Positions 7,481 through 17,221 of a stretch of DNA of 64,000 nucleotides are shown here, piece after piece (positions within the stretch are counted from its first letter, which is position 1; each line of letters opens with the position of its first letter). The stretch is taken from NCBI RefSeq assembly GCF_020535405.1, contig NZ_CP085036.1, positions 1,178,001 through 1,242,000 on the forward strand, given 5' to 3'. The position numbers and the translations under genes are program-made. This stretch comes from Antiquaquibacter oligotrophicus. GTDB lineage: Bacteria; Actinomycetota; Actinomycetes; Actinomycetales; Microbacteriaceae. The notes beneath the pieces are model-generated. The model did not search any database and was not told the origin of the DNA. It saw nothing but the letters and a program-made list of their open reading frames with translations.

Positions 7481-8146
7481 TCAGCGCTCCTGGGGCGTCG
7501 GGTCGTCCTTGTGGCGACGGATGTCACGCACACGAGCGATCACGAACCACGCGATCACCCCCACGATCCCCACGATGACAATCCACTGCAGGATCTCCGC
7601 GTACTGCTCCACGATGTGCCACTGCTCGCCCAAGAAGAACCCGGAGAGCACAAAAATGCTGTTCCAGATGAGGCTTCCCGCAAGCGTGTAGAGCCCGAAC
7701 TTCACCGGGTTCATCCGTGTGATGCCCGCGGGGATGGAAATGAGACTGCGGAAGATCGGCAGCATCCGGCCGAAGAACACCGCGGCACCGCCGTGCTTGT
7801 CGAACCACGCGACACTTTTGTCGACGTCACTGCCCCGCACGAGCGGCAGCCATTCGGCGGCGCGACGCAAACGGTCTGCGCCGAGCAACGCACCCAGCGT
7901 GTAGAGCAGGAAGGCACCGACCACCGAACCGGCTGTCGTCCAAATGAGCGCCTCAGCGAGAGTGAAGGAGCCGCGGCTGGCCGCGAGACCTGCGAGCGGA
8001 AGGATCACCTCACTCGGCAGCGGCGGGAAGATGTTCTCGAGTGCGATCGCAATACCGGCTCCGGGCGGGCCGATGATGTCCATGAGCGAGACCGCCCAAT
8101 CGGCGAGCATGCTCAGGATGGACGGGGACGTTTCGTCAGTGGCCAT
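7481..8146 (-). CDS. DedA family membrane protein
   Basis: DedA/VTT-domain membrane protein of 221 aa with about five or six hydrophobic segments. The conserved re-entrant region is present: FPPLPSEVILPLAG near the N-terminus and GRMLPIFRSLISIPAG in the middle, including the Gly-Arg pair seen across the family. DedA proteins affect membrane homeostasis and lipid scrambling or undecaprenyl-phosphate recycling; the exact role here is open. The C-terminus is basic and acidic without a fold I recognise. It is convergent with radA (18 bp between stops). Confidence 0.92.
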   Translation of the reverse strand: MATDETSPSILSMLADWAVSLMDIIGPPGAGIAIALENIFPPLPSEVILPLAGLAASRGSFTLAEALIWTTAGSVVGAFLLYTLGALLGADRLRRAAEWLPLVRGSDVDKSVAWFDKHGGAAVFFGRMLPIFRSLISIPAGITRMNPVKFGLYTLAGSLIWNSIFVLSGFFLGEQWHIVEQYAEILQWIVIVGIVGVIAWFVIARVRDIRRHKDDPTPQER

Positions 8147-8207
8147 GGCCGGTTGGGCTCCTGCTGGTCGGCGGTCGGGATGCTGCGCCCGACGCGATCA
8201 CGCGGGG

Positions 8208-9320
8208 CTAATCGACGACGGTGATACCCCAGTCGGTGACCTCCCACGCGATCCAGCCATTGCGGCGCGCGAGTTCGACAACCACCGAATCGGTTCCCCC
8301 GTCAAGGGACACCCTCTCACATGTAACAGAGTCTCCGACGAGCACGGGCGGGGCGGGGCAATTCACCTCGAGTTCTGCACCCAGGAGGCCACGGGCATCC
8401 GCCTCGACCGACTGCGCAGCCTCGGCGGCAAATGCAGCAGGGAACGCCGCGATGACGAGTCCCGGAACGATGAGGATGCCGGCGAGCACGGAGACAACGG
8501 ATGCCGCGAACACCGCGAGCGGGGCGAAGCCCTTGCCGGTCTCGCGGTAGGTACGAACCGCACGCGCGACGAGGTATCCGGGTTCCAGCAGGAGCGCCCA
8601 CCAGGCGCTCGCTGGCCGGGAGTGACCCCAGAGCTGAAGTACAAGACGATCGAATGCGGCGAAGCCGAGCACGATCAGGTACGGGGCGGTCCACACGAGA
8701 ATGAAGAGCGGGTAGTTGCCACCGAGGCCCGTCAGCAGAAGGACGATGCTCACGACGAGCTGGATGACCGGCATGAGGGCGATGATCCAGACAATCGCCG
8801 TGTATGTGCGCATCGCCTTCGGTTCGCGCTGAGGCATGGGGTCATCGGCGAGCGCCGTGAGAACGGACTCCACGGGAACGGCGTTGGCGTGACTCGACGC
8901 GCGCCTCGGGCCCGGGGTCACATCGTCCACGGTCTCGGTAAGGGGCGGCTCGAGTTCCTTGAGGGTCATGGCGAGGAGCGGCTGCGCACTCAACTCGTTT
9001 CGCCCGGCATCCGCTTCGGACTCGAGGATGGCGTCAGTGTCGAGCGGTTCGGCGAAGCTGCGGTCACGCTCACGGCGCTCGCGTTCGCGCTGCTCACGGC
9101 GCGAGGGAAGGTCTTCGTCGGCGTACGCTACGCGCGCGGGAAGGTCGTCATCGGCCCAGCCGAGACGTGTGCTCGTCGCAGTCGCAGGCTGGATGACGAT
9201 AGGCGCGCGCGCCTCCGAGGTGTGCTCCGTCCACGCCTGGGAGTCCCACCACCGCAACTGCGGAAGCCCCAGTGGATCCGGATACCACCCAGCTGGTACT
9301 CCGAAGTCATTCCCATCCAC
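8208..9320 (-). CDS. DUF2510 membrane protein with DUF4333-like tail
   Basis: A 370-aa membrane protein. It begins with the short DUF2510 motif (VPAGWYPDPLGLPQLRWWD, then WTEHT), continues with a charged, probably disordered stretch rich in Arg/Glu (residues 60-110), then about four hydrophobic helices, and ends in an outside domain with a Cys pair (NCPAPPVLVGDSVTC) resembling DUF4333. The Trp-rich DUF2510 segment is common in actinobacterial membrane proteins and has no proven function. The gene stands alone. Three DUF2510 proteins occur in this window (also 34622 and 36861). Confidence 0.75.
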   Translation of the reverse strand: MDGNDFGVPAGWYPDPLGLPQLRWWDSQAWTEHTSEARAPIVIQPATATSTRLGWADDDLPARVAYADEDLPSRREQRERERRERDRSFAEPLDTDAILESEADAGRNELSAQPLLAMTLKELEPPLTETVDDVTPGPRRASSHANAVPVESVLTALADDPMPQREPKAMRTYTAIVWIIALMPVIQLVVSIVLLLTGLGGNYPLFILVWTAPYLIVLGFAAFDRLVLQLWGHSRPASAWWALLLEPGYLVARAVRTYRETGKGFAPLAVFAASVVSVLAGILIVPGLVIAAFPAAFAAEAAQSVEADARGLLGAELEVNCPAPPVLVGDSVTCERVSLDGGTDSVVVELARRNGWIAWEVTDWGITVVD

Positions 9321-9440
9321 CGGATAACACTAACCTCACAATGTCTTGCGCAGAAAGCCCCGTCTACCAAGGGCGACGCGCCGAATACAGGCAGTTCTCA
9401 CCGTTTTGCCGGGGAGGGCACCCGAATTGGGGCGCGCAGA

Positions 9441-9968
9441 TCACGTCGGGGGACGCGTCAAGCCGGCCACGAGCGCGTCGACGCCGTACCGGAAAGCGCT
9501 CTCGACATCGCCTCCGAGCCGGAACGCGCCAGCCAGTTCCATGCTGATGAAGCCGCTCGCCCAGGCCGTCACGGTGCGGGCGGCATCCAGAACATCCTCC
9601 TCGGGCACGAGGGTGCGGCACACCGTGACTATCGGTTCGCTCGCGACCGCAGCGAGTTCCGGCGAGAAGTCGGCGGAGAACGCGAGACGGAAGCCGTGGG
9701 GTCGCTCGTGAGCGAAGTCCCGCAGTTGACGCGCGAGTTCGTGAAGGGTCGCCCCGTGAAGCCGCTCCGACAGGTCGACCACGGTCGCATCGGATACGAG
9801 CCGCAGAAGTGCGTCCCTGCCGGCGACCCGTTTGTAGAGGGAGGGCGACTTGACCCCGACGCGATCCGCGACGGCCTGCATCGTGAGTCCGTCAGGGCCG
9901 GAGACTTCGAGGATGTCGCGGCCGGCAGCGACGATCTCGTGCAGCGTGGTGCGCTCTGGCGTGGGCAT
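9441..9968 (-). CDS. TetR/AcrR family regulator
   Basis: A 175-aa TetR repressor: N-terminal HTH (GLTMQAVADRVGVKSPSLYKR, residues about 25-46) and a C-terminal all-helical ligand domain of the WHG type (FAHERPHGFRLAF). The ATG at 9968 was chosen because GGAGG lies six bases upstream; an ATG eight codons earlier is less supported. It is divergent from the MBL-fold hydrolase gene, and the 73-bp gap contains a perfect 15-bp palindrome and a second imperfect copy, so it very likely represses itself and its neighbour. Confidence 0.92.
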   Translation of the reverse strand: MPTPERTTLHEIVAAGRDILEVSGPDGLTMQAVADRVGVKSPSLYKRVAGRDALLRLVSDATVVDLSERLHGATLHELARQLRDFAHERPHGFRLAFSADFSPELAAVASEPIVTVCRTLVPEEDVLDAARTVTAWASGFISMELAGAFRLGGDVESAFRYGVDALVAGLTRPPT

Positions 9969-9992
9969 CCGTCCTCCAATGGCTATTGACAT

Positions 9993-10029
9993 TAGCTATC
10001 ATAGCTACGTACATTAGCCATGATAGCCG
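9993..10029. promoter_or_regulatory. TetR operators in the divergent promoter
   Basis: TAGCTAT-c-ATAGCTA (9993-10007) is a perfect palindrome. A second, imperfect copy (TAGCCATGATAGCC, 10015-10029) follows, so ACATTAG + palindrome appears twice as a 22-bp direct repeat. Both lie between the divergent TetR and hydrolase genes. Confidence 0.75.
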
Positions 10030-10041
10030 GAAAGGACGCTC

Positions 10042-10752
10042 ATGAAACTCGCACCACACCTCCACCGCATCGGCAACGACATCGTCGCCGCCTACCTCGT
10101 CGACACCGCTGACGGGGTCACGATCATCGACGCCGGGCTGCCCGGGCACTGGCGCGACCTTCAGCGCGAGCTCGCCTCGCTCGGCAAAACGGTGAGCGAC
10201 GTGCGCGGGGTGGTTCTCACTCACGGGGACAGCGACCACCTGGGGTTCGCCGAACGGCTGCGTCGCGACCATGGCGTTCCCGTGTTCGTGCACGAAGCCG
10301 ACGCAGACCGCGCCAAAGGCGGCGACAAACCCGCAACACCCCTCGGCCGGGCCAAAGCGCTACCGGTGCTTCGGTTCTTTTTCTACTCACTGAGCAAGGG
10401 AGGCCTTCGCACCCACTACCTCAGCGAGGTCACCACCGTCCGCGACGGTGAGACGCTCGACCTTCCCGGCTCCCCCGTCATCGTCGGTCTGCCAGGACAC
10501 TCTCCCGGCAGCATCGCCGTACACGTGCCCGTCGCCGACGCAGTATTTGTGGGCGACGGTCTCACCACGCGGCACGTGCTCACCGGCTCCGAGGGAGCAC
10601 AGCCGGCACCGTTCACGGATGACCCGGCCGAAGCCCTCGACTCGTTGCGCAACCTCGCGCATCTCGACGCCGCATGGGTGCTACCCGGGCACGGCACACC
10701 GTGGCGCGCTCGCCCAGCCGATGTCGAATCCGAAGTCCGCAGCAGGGCGTGA
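10042..10752 (+). CDS. MBL-fold metallohydrolase
   Basis: A 236-aa metallo-beta-lactamase-fold enzyme. The metal motif is THGDSDHLGF (a variant of HxHxDH in which the first His-x-His is HGD), with further ligands in GLPGHSPGS, VGDGLTTRH and VLPGHGTPW. It lacks a signal peptide, so it acts in the cytoplasm. Substrate is unknown; divergence from a TetR gene with shared operators suggests it is induced by a small molecule that it may degrade. GGAAAGGAC upstream of the ATG is the ribosome binding site. Confidence 0.88.
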   Translation: MKLAPHLHRIGNDIVAAYLVDTADGVTIIDAGLPGHWRDLQRELASLGKTVSDVRGVVLTHGDSDHLGFAERLRRDHGVPVFVHEADADRAKGGDKPATPLGRAKALPVLRFFFYSLSKGGLRTHYLSEVTTVRDGETLDLPGSPVIVGLPGHSPGSIAVHVPVADAVFVGDGLTTRHVLTGSEGAQPAPFTDDPAEALDSLRNLAHLDAAWVLPGHGTPWRARPADVESEVRSRA

Positions 10753-10753
10753 G

Positions 10754-11641
10754 CTAGTTGTCCAGCGCGGCGAGCCACCCATTCATGGTGTCGGTGAACT
10801 CGCGGTCGACGGGTAACGGCACCCCGTCGATCGCGCGCACCGGGGCTGCAAGCCTCACACTCGACACGAGCCACGCGGCATCCGCGGACCGCAGAATGTC
10901 GGGCGTCGTGAGCTCGAACGCCGTTGACATTCCGAGGCCCTCGGCCCAGCGGAAGACGTTCGCCTGAGTCGTGCCGTCCAGAATGCCGAGGCCCGTGCCC
11001 GGCGAGAACAGGCCGTCGCCCCTGCGGTAGACAACCGTCGAGGTCGGTCCCTCGAGCACGATCCCGTCGCTGGAGACGAACACCACGTCGTCCGCACCGC
11101 GCCGCGCAGCCTCGCGCGCCACCGCACGATTGACCGCGTAACTCAACGTCTTCGCGCCCGCGAGCAACCAGGGCGACGTGCGCTCGACATCGTGGCGATA
11201 GCCACGGTCGAGCAAGACGACGCTCACACCATCCGACCGCTCGCGCGTGAAGTCCGGCGAGACGGAACCGTAGGCCCAGCCGGTCGGCCGGTCGCCGTAC
11301 TCGATGCCGCGCGTCATGACGATCTTCACGAACGCCTCGCCCGGCACGTCCAGTTCTGCGACCGCGGCGAGGATGACGGCGCGCCAGGTTGCGAGATCGG
11401 GCGCCGGCAGGTCGAGCATCGCCGCCGATCGGGCAAACCGGCGGAGGTGGTGGTCGAGCGCCTGAGCCCTGCCGTGGTTGACACTCAAGGTCTCGAAGAT
11501 GCCGTCGCCCCGTGTCGCTCCGAGATCGAGCGCGGTGAGCTGTGGTGACGCGGGGTCCACGAAACGCCAGTCCGAGGCATCCGGGGCCGCAGGCGCCTCG
11601 AGAGATGGCCGCGCAACGATCGCGAGAACGTGGTCAGGCAT
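10754..11641 (-). CDS. Class IV aminotransferase, probable 4-amino-4-deoxychorismate lyase
   Basis: A 295-aa fold-type IV PLP enzyme. Motifs: GDGIFETL near residue 45, the PLP lysine in LAGAKTLSYAVN, EGPTSTVVY and the phosphate loop GILDGTTQ. The pattern and length are closest to PabC (aminodeoxychorismate lyase, giving p-aminobenzoate for folate) though branched-chain or D-amino-acid aminotransferases share the fold. It would fit the fol genes 13 kb away. The ATG shares its first base with the stop of the upstream gene (TGATG), so translation is coupled. The N-terminal 25 residues are longer than usual. Confidence 0.75.
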   Translation of the reverse strand: MPDHVLAIVARPSLEAPAAPDASDWRFVDPASPQLTALDLGATRGDGIFETLSVNHGRAQALDHHLRRFARSAAMLDLPAPDLATWRAVILAAVAELDVPGEAFVKIVMTRGIEYGDRPTGWAYGSVSPDFTRERSDGVSVVLLDRGYRHDVERTSPWLLAGAKTLSYAVNRAVAREAARRGADDVVFVSSDGIVLEGPTSTVVYRRGDGLFSPGTGLGILDGTTQANVFRWAEGLGMSTAFELTTPDILRSADAAWLVSSVRLAAPVRAIDGVPLPVDREFTDTMNGWLAALDN

Positions 11642-12276
11642 CAGTAGAGCAAGAACTGCCGGGATCCCGGTGACTCGACATCGCCGACCGCGACCTCGAG
11701 GTGGTAGCTCGCACCACCGGCCGTTACCTGCTCACCCGGCACGTCGCACGTGTCGGGCGATGATCGGGTGCGATCCCACGTGATGCGCGGTCCCTCCTTG
11801 GGCACGCCGGGCTGGAGGGTTGTCGTCGCCGCTTGCGGGTCGGTCTGGCAATCGGTCGACGACCAGATCACCTCGTCACCACTCGTGATCACATACTTCT
11901 GAAGGTCGGAGCCGGCAGCGAAACTGCAGGGTTCCGTCATCGTGCTCTTCATGGTGAACCACAGCTGGGGAGCGACACCGGCCTGGTAGTCGGTCGCGTC
12001 GGTCATCGGCTCGAGCGTGACCTTCGCCGGGTCACACGCGACGAGACCGGATGCACCGGCCCCGGCCTCGGTGTCTGCCTCGGTTGCGCCTCCCTCGGCC
12101 GCTCCACTCGAGGTCGGCGTGGGTGTGGGTGTGGGCGCGGGAGTGGTGGAACCGGGACGCACGATGATGAGCACCACAACAATGATGACGGCGAGCAAAC
12201 CGAGCCCCACGGTGATCCTGCGCCGCCAGTAGACGCTCGCAGGCTGGGGGCCGACGGGGTTGCGTATCGTCGACAT
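11641..12276 (-). CDS. Membrane-anchored extracytoplasmic protein, unknown
   Basis: A 211-aa protein: short basic N-terminus, one transmembrane helix (about residues 21-41), a Pro/Thr and Glu/Ala-rich low-complexity stalk, and an outer beta-rich domain with paired cysteines (VACDP, EPCSF, TDCQTD, DTCDVPG). It resembles the DUF4232-like exported domains of actinobacteria but I cannot name it with confidence. It has no Shine-Dalgarno; a TAACCT -10 box lies six bases before the ATG, so it is probably leaderless. It is co-transcribed with the PabC-like gene. Confidence 0.65.
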   Translation of the reverse strand: MSTIRNPVGPQPASVYWRRRITVGLGLLAVIIVVVLIIVRPGSTTPAPTPTPTPTSSGAAEGGATEADTEAGAGASGLVACDPAKVTLEPMTDATDYQAGVAPQLWFTMKSTMTEPCSFAAGSDLQKYVITSGDEVIWSSTDCQTDPQAATTTLQPGVPKEGPRITWDRTRSSPDTCDVPGEQVTAGGASYHLEVAVGDVESPGSRQFLLY

Positions 12277-12302
12277 GTCCCCAGGTTAAGCGGGTGCGGC
12301 GC

Positions 12303-12806
12303 CTACAGGCGCTTGAGCATGCGCGTGTTGCCGAGCGTGTTCTGCTTCACACGGGCGAGATCCAGAAACTCGGCGACACCCTCGTCGGGCGAGAGCGCGA
12401 GTTGGGCGTACACCTCCGGGGCGACGATCTGCTCGCCGATCGCCTCGAAGCCGTGCTTTCCGAAGAACTCGGTCTCGAAGGTGAGGCAGAACAGTCGCGA
12501 GAGACCCAGGGCGCGGGCATCCGTTTCGATCTGATCGAGGATGGCGTGACCGACACCGGTCGACAGGCGATCCTCGCGCACTGCGAGGGTGCGCACTTCA
12601 CCGAGGTCCTCCCACATGACGTGAAGGGCACCGCACCCGACGAGACTGCCGTCGCCGGCCTCGGCGACGCGGAACTCCTGCACGGCCTCGTAGAGGGTGA
12701 CACGATCCTTGCCGAGGAGGATGCGGCGCTGGGCGAGCGGTTCGACGAGGTCCTGAATGCCGGGGATGTCGCTCGTGCGGGCCCGCCGCACGCTGAAGTC
12801 GCTCAC
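12303..12806 (-). CDS. ArgA-type amino-acid N-acetyltransferase (GNAT)
   Basis: A 167-aa GNAT acetyltransferase close in plan to the short stand-alone N-acetylglutamate synthases of actinobacteria. Visible: RRARTSDIPGIQDLV, GCGALHVMWEDLGEVRTLAV, the acetyl-CoA loop region RLSTGVGHAIL, and FCLTFETEFFGKHGF. It would make N-acetylglutamate from glutamate and acetyl-CoA, the first step of arginine synthesis; assignment rests on recognisable family features, not on a search. Start is a GTG placed six bases after a TACCGT -10 box, with no ribosome binding site, so it is probably leaderless. Confidence 0.8.
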   Translation of the reverse strand: MSDFSVRRARTSDIPGIQDLVEPLAQRRILLGKDRVTLYEAVQEFRVAEAGDGSLVGCGALHVMWEDLGEVRTLAVREDRLSTGVGHAILDQIETDARALGLSRLFCLTFETEFFGKHGFEAIGEQIVAPEVYAQLALSPDEGVAEFLDLARVKQNTLGNTRMLKRL

Positions 12807-12828
12807 CCCCTAACGGTACTCCCGCCCT

Positions 12829-12890
12829 CGTGAGTTGCCGACTTCGGTGGGTTTGCGCGCGCCAACAGCAACCGAAGTCGGCAACTCACG
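12829..12890. repeat. REP-like palindrome (20-bp arms)
   Basis: Perfect 20-bp arms (CGTGAGTTGCCGACTTCGGT and its complement) around a 22-base loop, between the promoter of the acetyltransferase gene and the end of clpC. It abuts the clpC terminator. No T-run, so it is more like a dispersed palindrome than a terminator. Confidence 0.65.
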
Positions 12891-12891
12891 A

Positions 12892-12928
12892 CAGAGGGGG
12901 CGGTGGGATGCTCCCACCGCCCCCTCTG
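12892..12928 (-). terminator. Terminator downstream of clpC
   Basis: A 17-bp perfect stem of CAGAGGGGGCGGTGGGA with its complement around TGC, 13 bp past the clpC stop codon. No T-run follows, but the position and stability fit an intrinsic-type terminator of a high-GC genome. Confidence 0.7.
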
Positions 12929-12941
12929 AGGGTGCTGCTAT

Positions 12942-15425
<2,484 letters not shown>

Positions 15426-15503
15426 TGTTTACTCCCTGCACGCGTCGGACGTGGGTGGCGCGTTACAAAGAGAGTAACGACGCGAGAGCCGGAAAAGTCC
15501 CCT

Positions 15504-15517
15504 GTTCGCCGTCGGCG
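15504..15517 (-). promoter_or_regulatory. ClgR-type box upstream of clpC
   Basis: GTTCGC-CGTCG-GCG (read on the + strand) fits the GTTCGC-N5-GCG core known for the actinobacterial Clp regulator ClgR. It lies about 80 bp upstream of the clpC start, in the divergent gap with the DUF2975-like operon. Binding is inferred from family knowledge. Confidence 0.6.
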
Positions 15518-15568
15518 TGACGGGGGTTGCGTCATCCGCTGTCCTCGCCTAGCTTAACGTTTATCGTT

Positions 15569-15580
15569 ATTATCGATAAT
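15569..15580. promoter_or_regulatory. AT-rich palindrome before the DUF2975-like operon
   Basis: ATTATCGATAAT is a perfect 12-bp palindrome flanked by the direct repeat ATCGTTA on either side (15563-15569 and 15579-15585), in sharp contrast to the local GC content. It ends five bases before the AGGAGG of the first gene and is a likely operator of the Xre-type regulator at 16822. Confidence 0.65.
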
Positions 15581-15596
15581 CGTTAGGAGGGACACG

Positions 15597-16205
15597 ATGT
15601 CCACCACGTACCGGCCCAAGCCGAGTGACCGGGGAGCCCTCGTGCTCACCATCGTCCTGGGCGCGGGAGTCTCCGTCTGGACGATCATCCAGGCTGTGCT
15701 GCGGATCATCCAGATCGCACCCAACAAGGACGTACCCATCACCGCCGCGTTCGCCGAGACACCCGCCACTCTTCCGATCGGCCCGGGCGGCGCATCCGTC
15801 GACGTTGTCGCCAACCAGGTGACGTTCCTCGCGAGCGACCTCGCCCCCGCCACCTACGTCGCGCTCATCCTGGGTGAAGTTGTATTCGCCATCGCCGTCG
15901 TCGCGACTGTGGTGTGCGTGTCGATCGTCATCCGCAACCTCATCCGCGGAGCGGCCTTCACCCGCCAGAACCTCGCACTCGTCGGAACCTCGACCATCGT
16001 TGTCGCCTTCGGATGGATGCTCACCTGGCTGTTCACGACGATGGGGGCAAACGGTGGCGCTGCGGCGCTCGCTGGCGAGTACCCCGACAACACACCCCGG
16101 CCCGTCGACCCGATCATGATCTTCGCGATCGCCGCCCTCGGTGCTCTCGTTGTCGCGTTCCAGGCCGGATACCGACTCGACCGCGAGACGGAGGGACTCG
16201 TATGA
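15597..16205 (+). CDS. DUF2975-like membrane protein 1
   Basis: A 202-aa protein with four hydrophobic helices (about residues 15-37, 85-107, 125-147, 165-187). Between helix 2 and 3 is the cytoplasmic motif IRNLIRGAAFTRQN typical of DUF2975 proteins. It ends in RLDRETEGLV, nearly the same tail as the next protein (MQRDTEGLV), which shows the two are paralogues. AGGAGG stands seven bases before the ATG. It is the first gene of a three-gene operon with ATGA overlaps. Function unknown; related pairs with a YozG-type HTH exist in Firmicutes. Confidence 0.8.
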   Translation: MSTTYRPKPSDRGALVLTIVLGAGVSVWTIIQAVLRIIQIAPNKDVPITAAFAETPATLPIGPGGASVDVVANQVTFLASDLAPATYVALILGEVVFAIAVVATVVCVSIVIRNLIRGAAFTRQNLALVGTSTIVVAFGWMLTWLFTTMGANGGAAALAGEYPDNTPRPVDPIMIFAIAALGALVVAFQAGYRLDRETEGLV

Positions 16206-16825
16206 CGCCCGCGGAGCGCGGTCGTCGCGCTGGCGAGGTCACCCAGAAGTTCATCCTCGGTGTCATCGCCGGGGGCGCGGCAGCCATCGGCGTCGTCGAG
16301 GTGGTGCTCCTGATCGTGCGTGTCGCCGGATTGCTCGGCGATGAGGCGGTCACCGTTGCGGGCATCCCGCTCGCATCGCCGCTGGAGCCCGACTTCGCCG
16401 CAGGCCTCGCTGCGGTCACCGCCGCGAGTTACGACTCGGTGACCCTCACCATCGCAGGCCTCGTGGGCAGCGCACGCGGGGCGCTCGTTGGCGCGGCCAT
16501 CGTCACGTCGCTTCTCTCGATCGCCGTGTGCGCCGTCGTCGCGTGGCTCGCGCTTCGGGTGTTCCTCGGGCGCCCGTTCGTGACCTCGGCGTCGTGGGGT
16601 ATCGGACTCGTTGCGGTGCTCGCGATCTCCGTCGGCTTCCTGCAGCCGATGTTCCTCGGTTTCGCTCACGCCGAGATCGCGCAGCAACTGGGCACGGATG
16701 CCCTGCCGACCTTCCTCGTGGAGCTCGACCCCGCCCCCATCGCCTGGGGTCTCGCCCTGGCCGTCGTGGGTGCCGCATTCGAACTCGGCCAGCGCATGCA
16801 GCGTGACACGGAGGGTCTCGTATGA
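16202..16825 (+). CDS. DUF2975-like membrane protein 2
   Basis: A 207-aa paralogue of the preceding gene: four hydrophobic helices, the motif FLGRPFVTSASWG in the equivalent cytoplasmic loop and the shared C-terminal tail RDTEGLV. The N-terminus is cytoplasmic and basic (AERGRRAGEVTQK). Its ATG overlaps the stop of the first gene and its own stop overlaps the start of the HTH gene (ATGA in both cases), so the three products are probably made in fixed ratio and may act together in the membrane. A longer upstream frame is a shadow. Confidence 0.78.
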   Translation: MTPAERGRRAGEVTQKFILGVIAGGAAAIGVVEVVLLIVRVAGLLGDEAVTVAGIPLASPLEPDFAAGLAAVTAASYDSVTLTIAGLVGSARGALVGAAIVTSLLSIAVCAVVAWLALRVFLGRPFVTSASWGIGLVAVLAISVGFLQPMFLGFAHAEIAQQLGTDALPTFLVELDPAPIAWGLALAVVGAAFELGQRMQRDTEGLV

Positions 16826-17046
16826 GCGACGAGGAGGACGGCCCGTCCGGCATTCATTGCCGTCTCGACGAGTTGCTCGCCGAGCGCGGGATGACCGTTA
16901 CGAGGTTGAGCGAGCTCGTTGGCGTGAGCGTCGTGAACCTCTCCGTGCTGAAAAACGACCGGGCACGCGCCATCCGGTTCTCGACACTCACCGCGATCTG
17001 CGACGCCCTGCAGTGCGACGTGGGCGACCTGCTCGTTCGACGCTAG
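16822..17046 (+). CDS. YozG-type Xre family regulator
   Basis: A 74-aa Cro/C1-type HTH protein that is all DNA-binding domain: RLDELLAERGMTVTRLSELV, then VSVVNLSVLKNDRARAIRFS and CDALQCDVGDLL, the standard five-helix layout with the typical end (GDLL). It is the third gene of the DUF2975-like operon. In Firmicutes the same small HTH is paired with DUF2975 proteins, which are thought to influence its activity. The AT-rich palindrome at 15569-15580 is the obvious candidate binding site. Confidence 0.88.
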   Translation: MSDEEDGPSGIHCRLDELLAERGMTVTRLSELVGVSVVNLSVLKNDRARAIRFSTLTAICDALQCDVGDLLVRR

Positions 17047-17055
17047 GCTCGCCGC

Positions 17056-17205
17056 ATGAGCGATGACGATGACACGGGCCCTGTCGGATTTCTCGGGCGC
17101 CTCCGCAACGGCAAAGTGCTCGCGTGGGTGCTGATCATCTCGCTTGTTGTACTCGCCGTCGGCGCCGGCACGATCGCCGCGATCGTGCAGTTCGTAGTGC
17201 AGTAA
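17056..17205 (+). CDS. Small single-pass membrane protein (49 aa)
   Basis: Short gene: acidic head (MSDDDD), a linker and one hydrophobic helix (about residues 22-46: LAWVLIISLVVLAVGAGTIA). It starts six bases after a TAGGCT -10 box (17044-17049) with no ribosome binding site, as expected for a leaderless transcript, and ends 16 bp before the pirin gene. The box overlaps the end of the HTH gene. Protein-like composition and context support it; function unknown. Confidence 0.6.
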   Translation: MSDDDDTGPVGFLGRLRNGKVLAWVLIISLVVLAVGAGTIAAIVQFVVQ

Positions 17206-17221
17206 GGCTTACCGTAGACGC

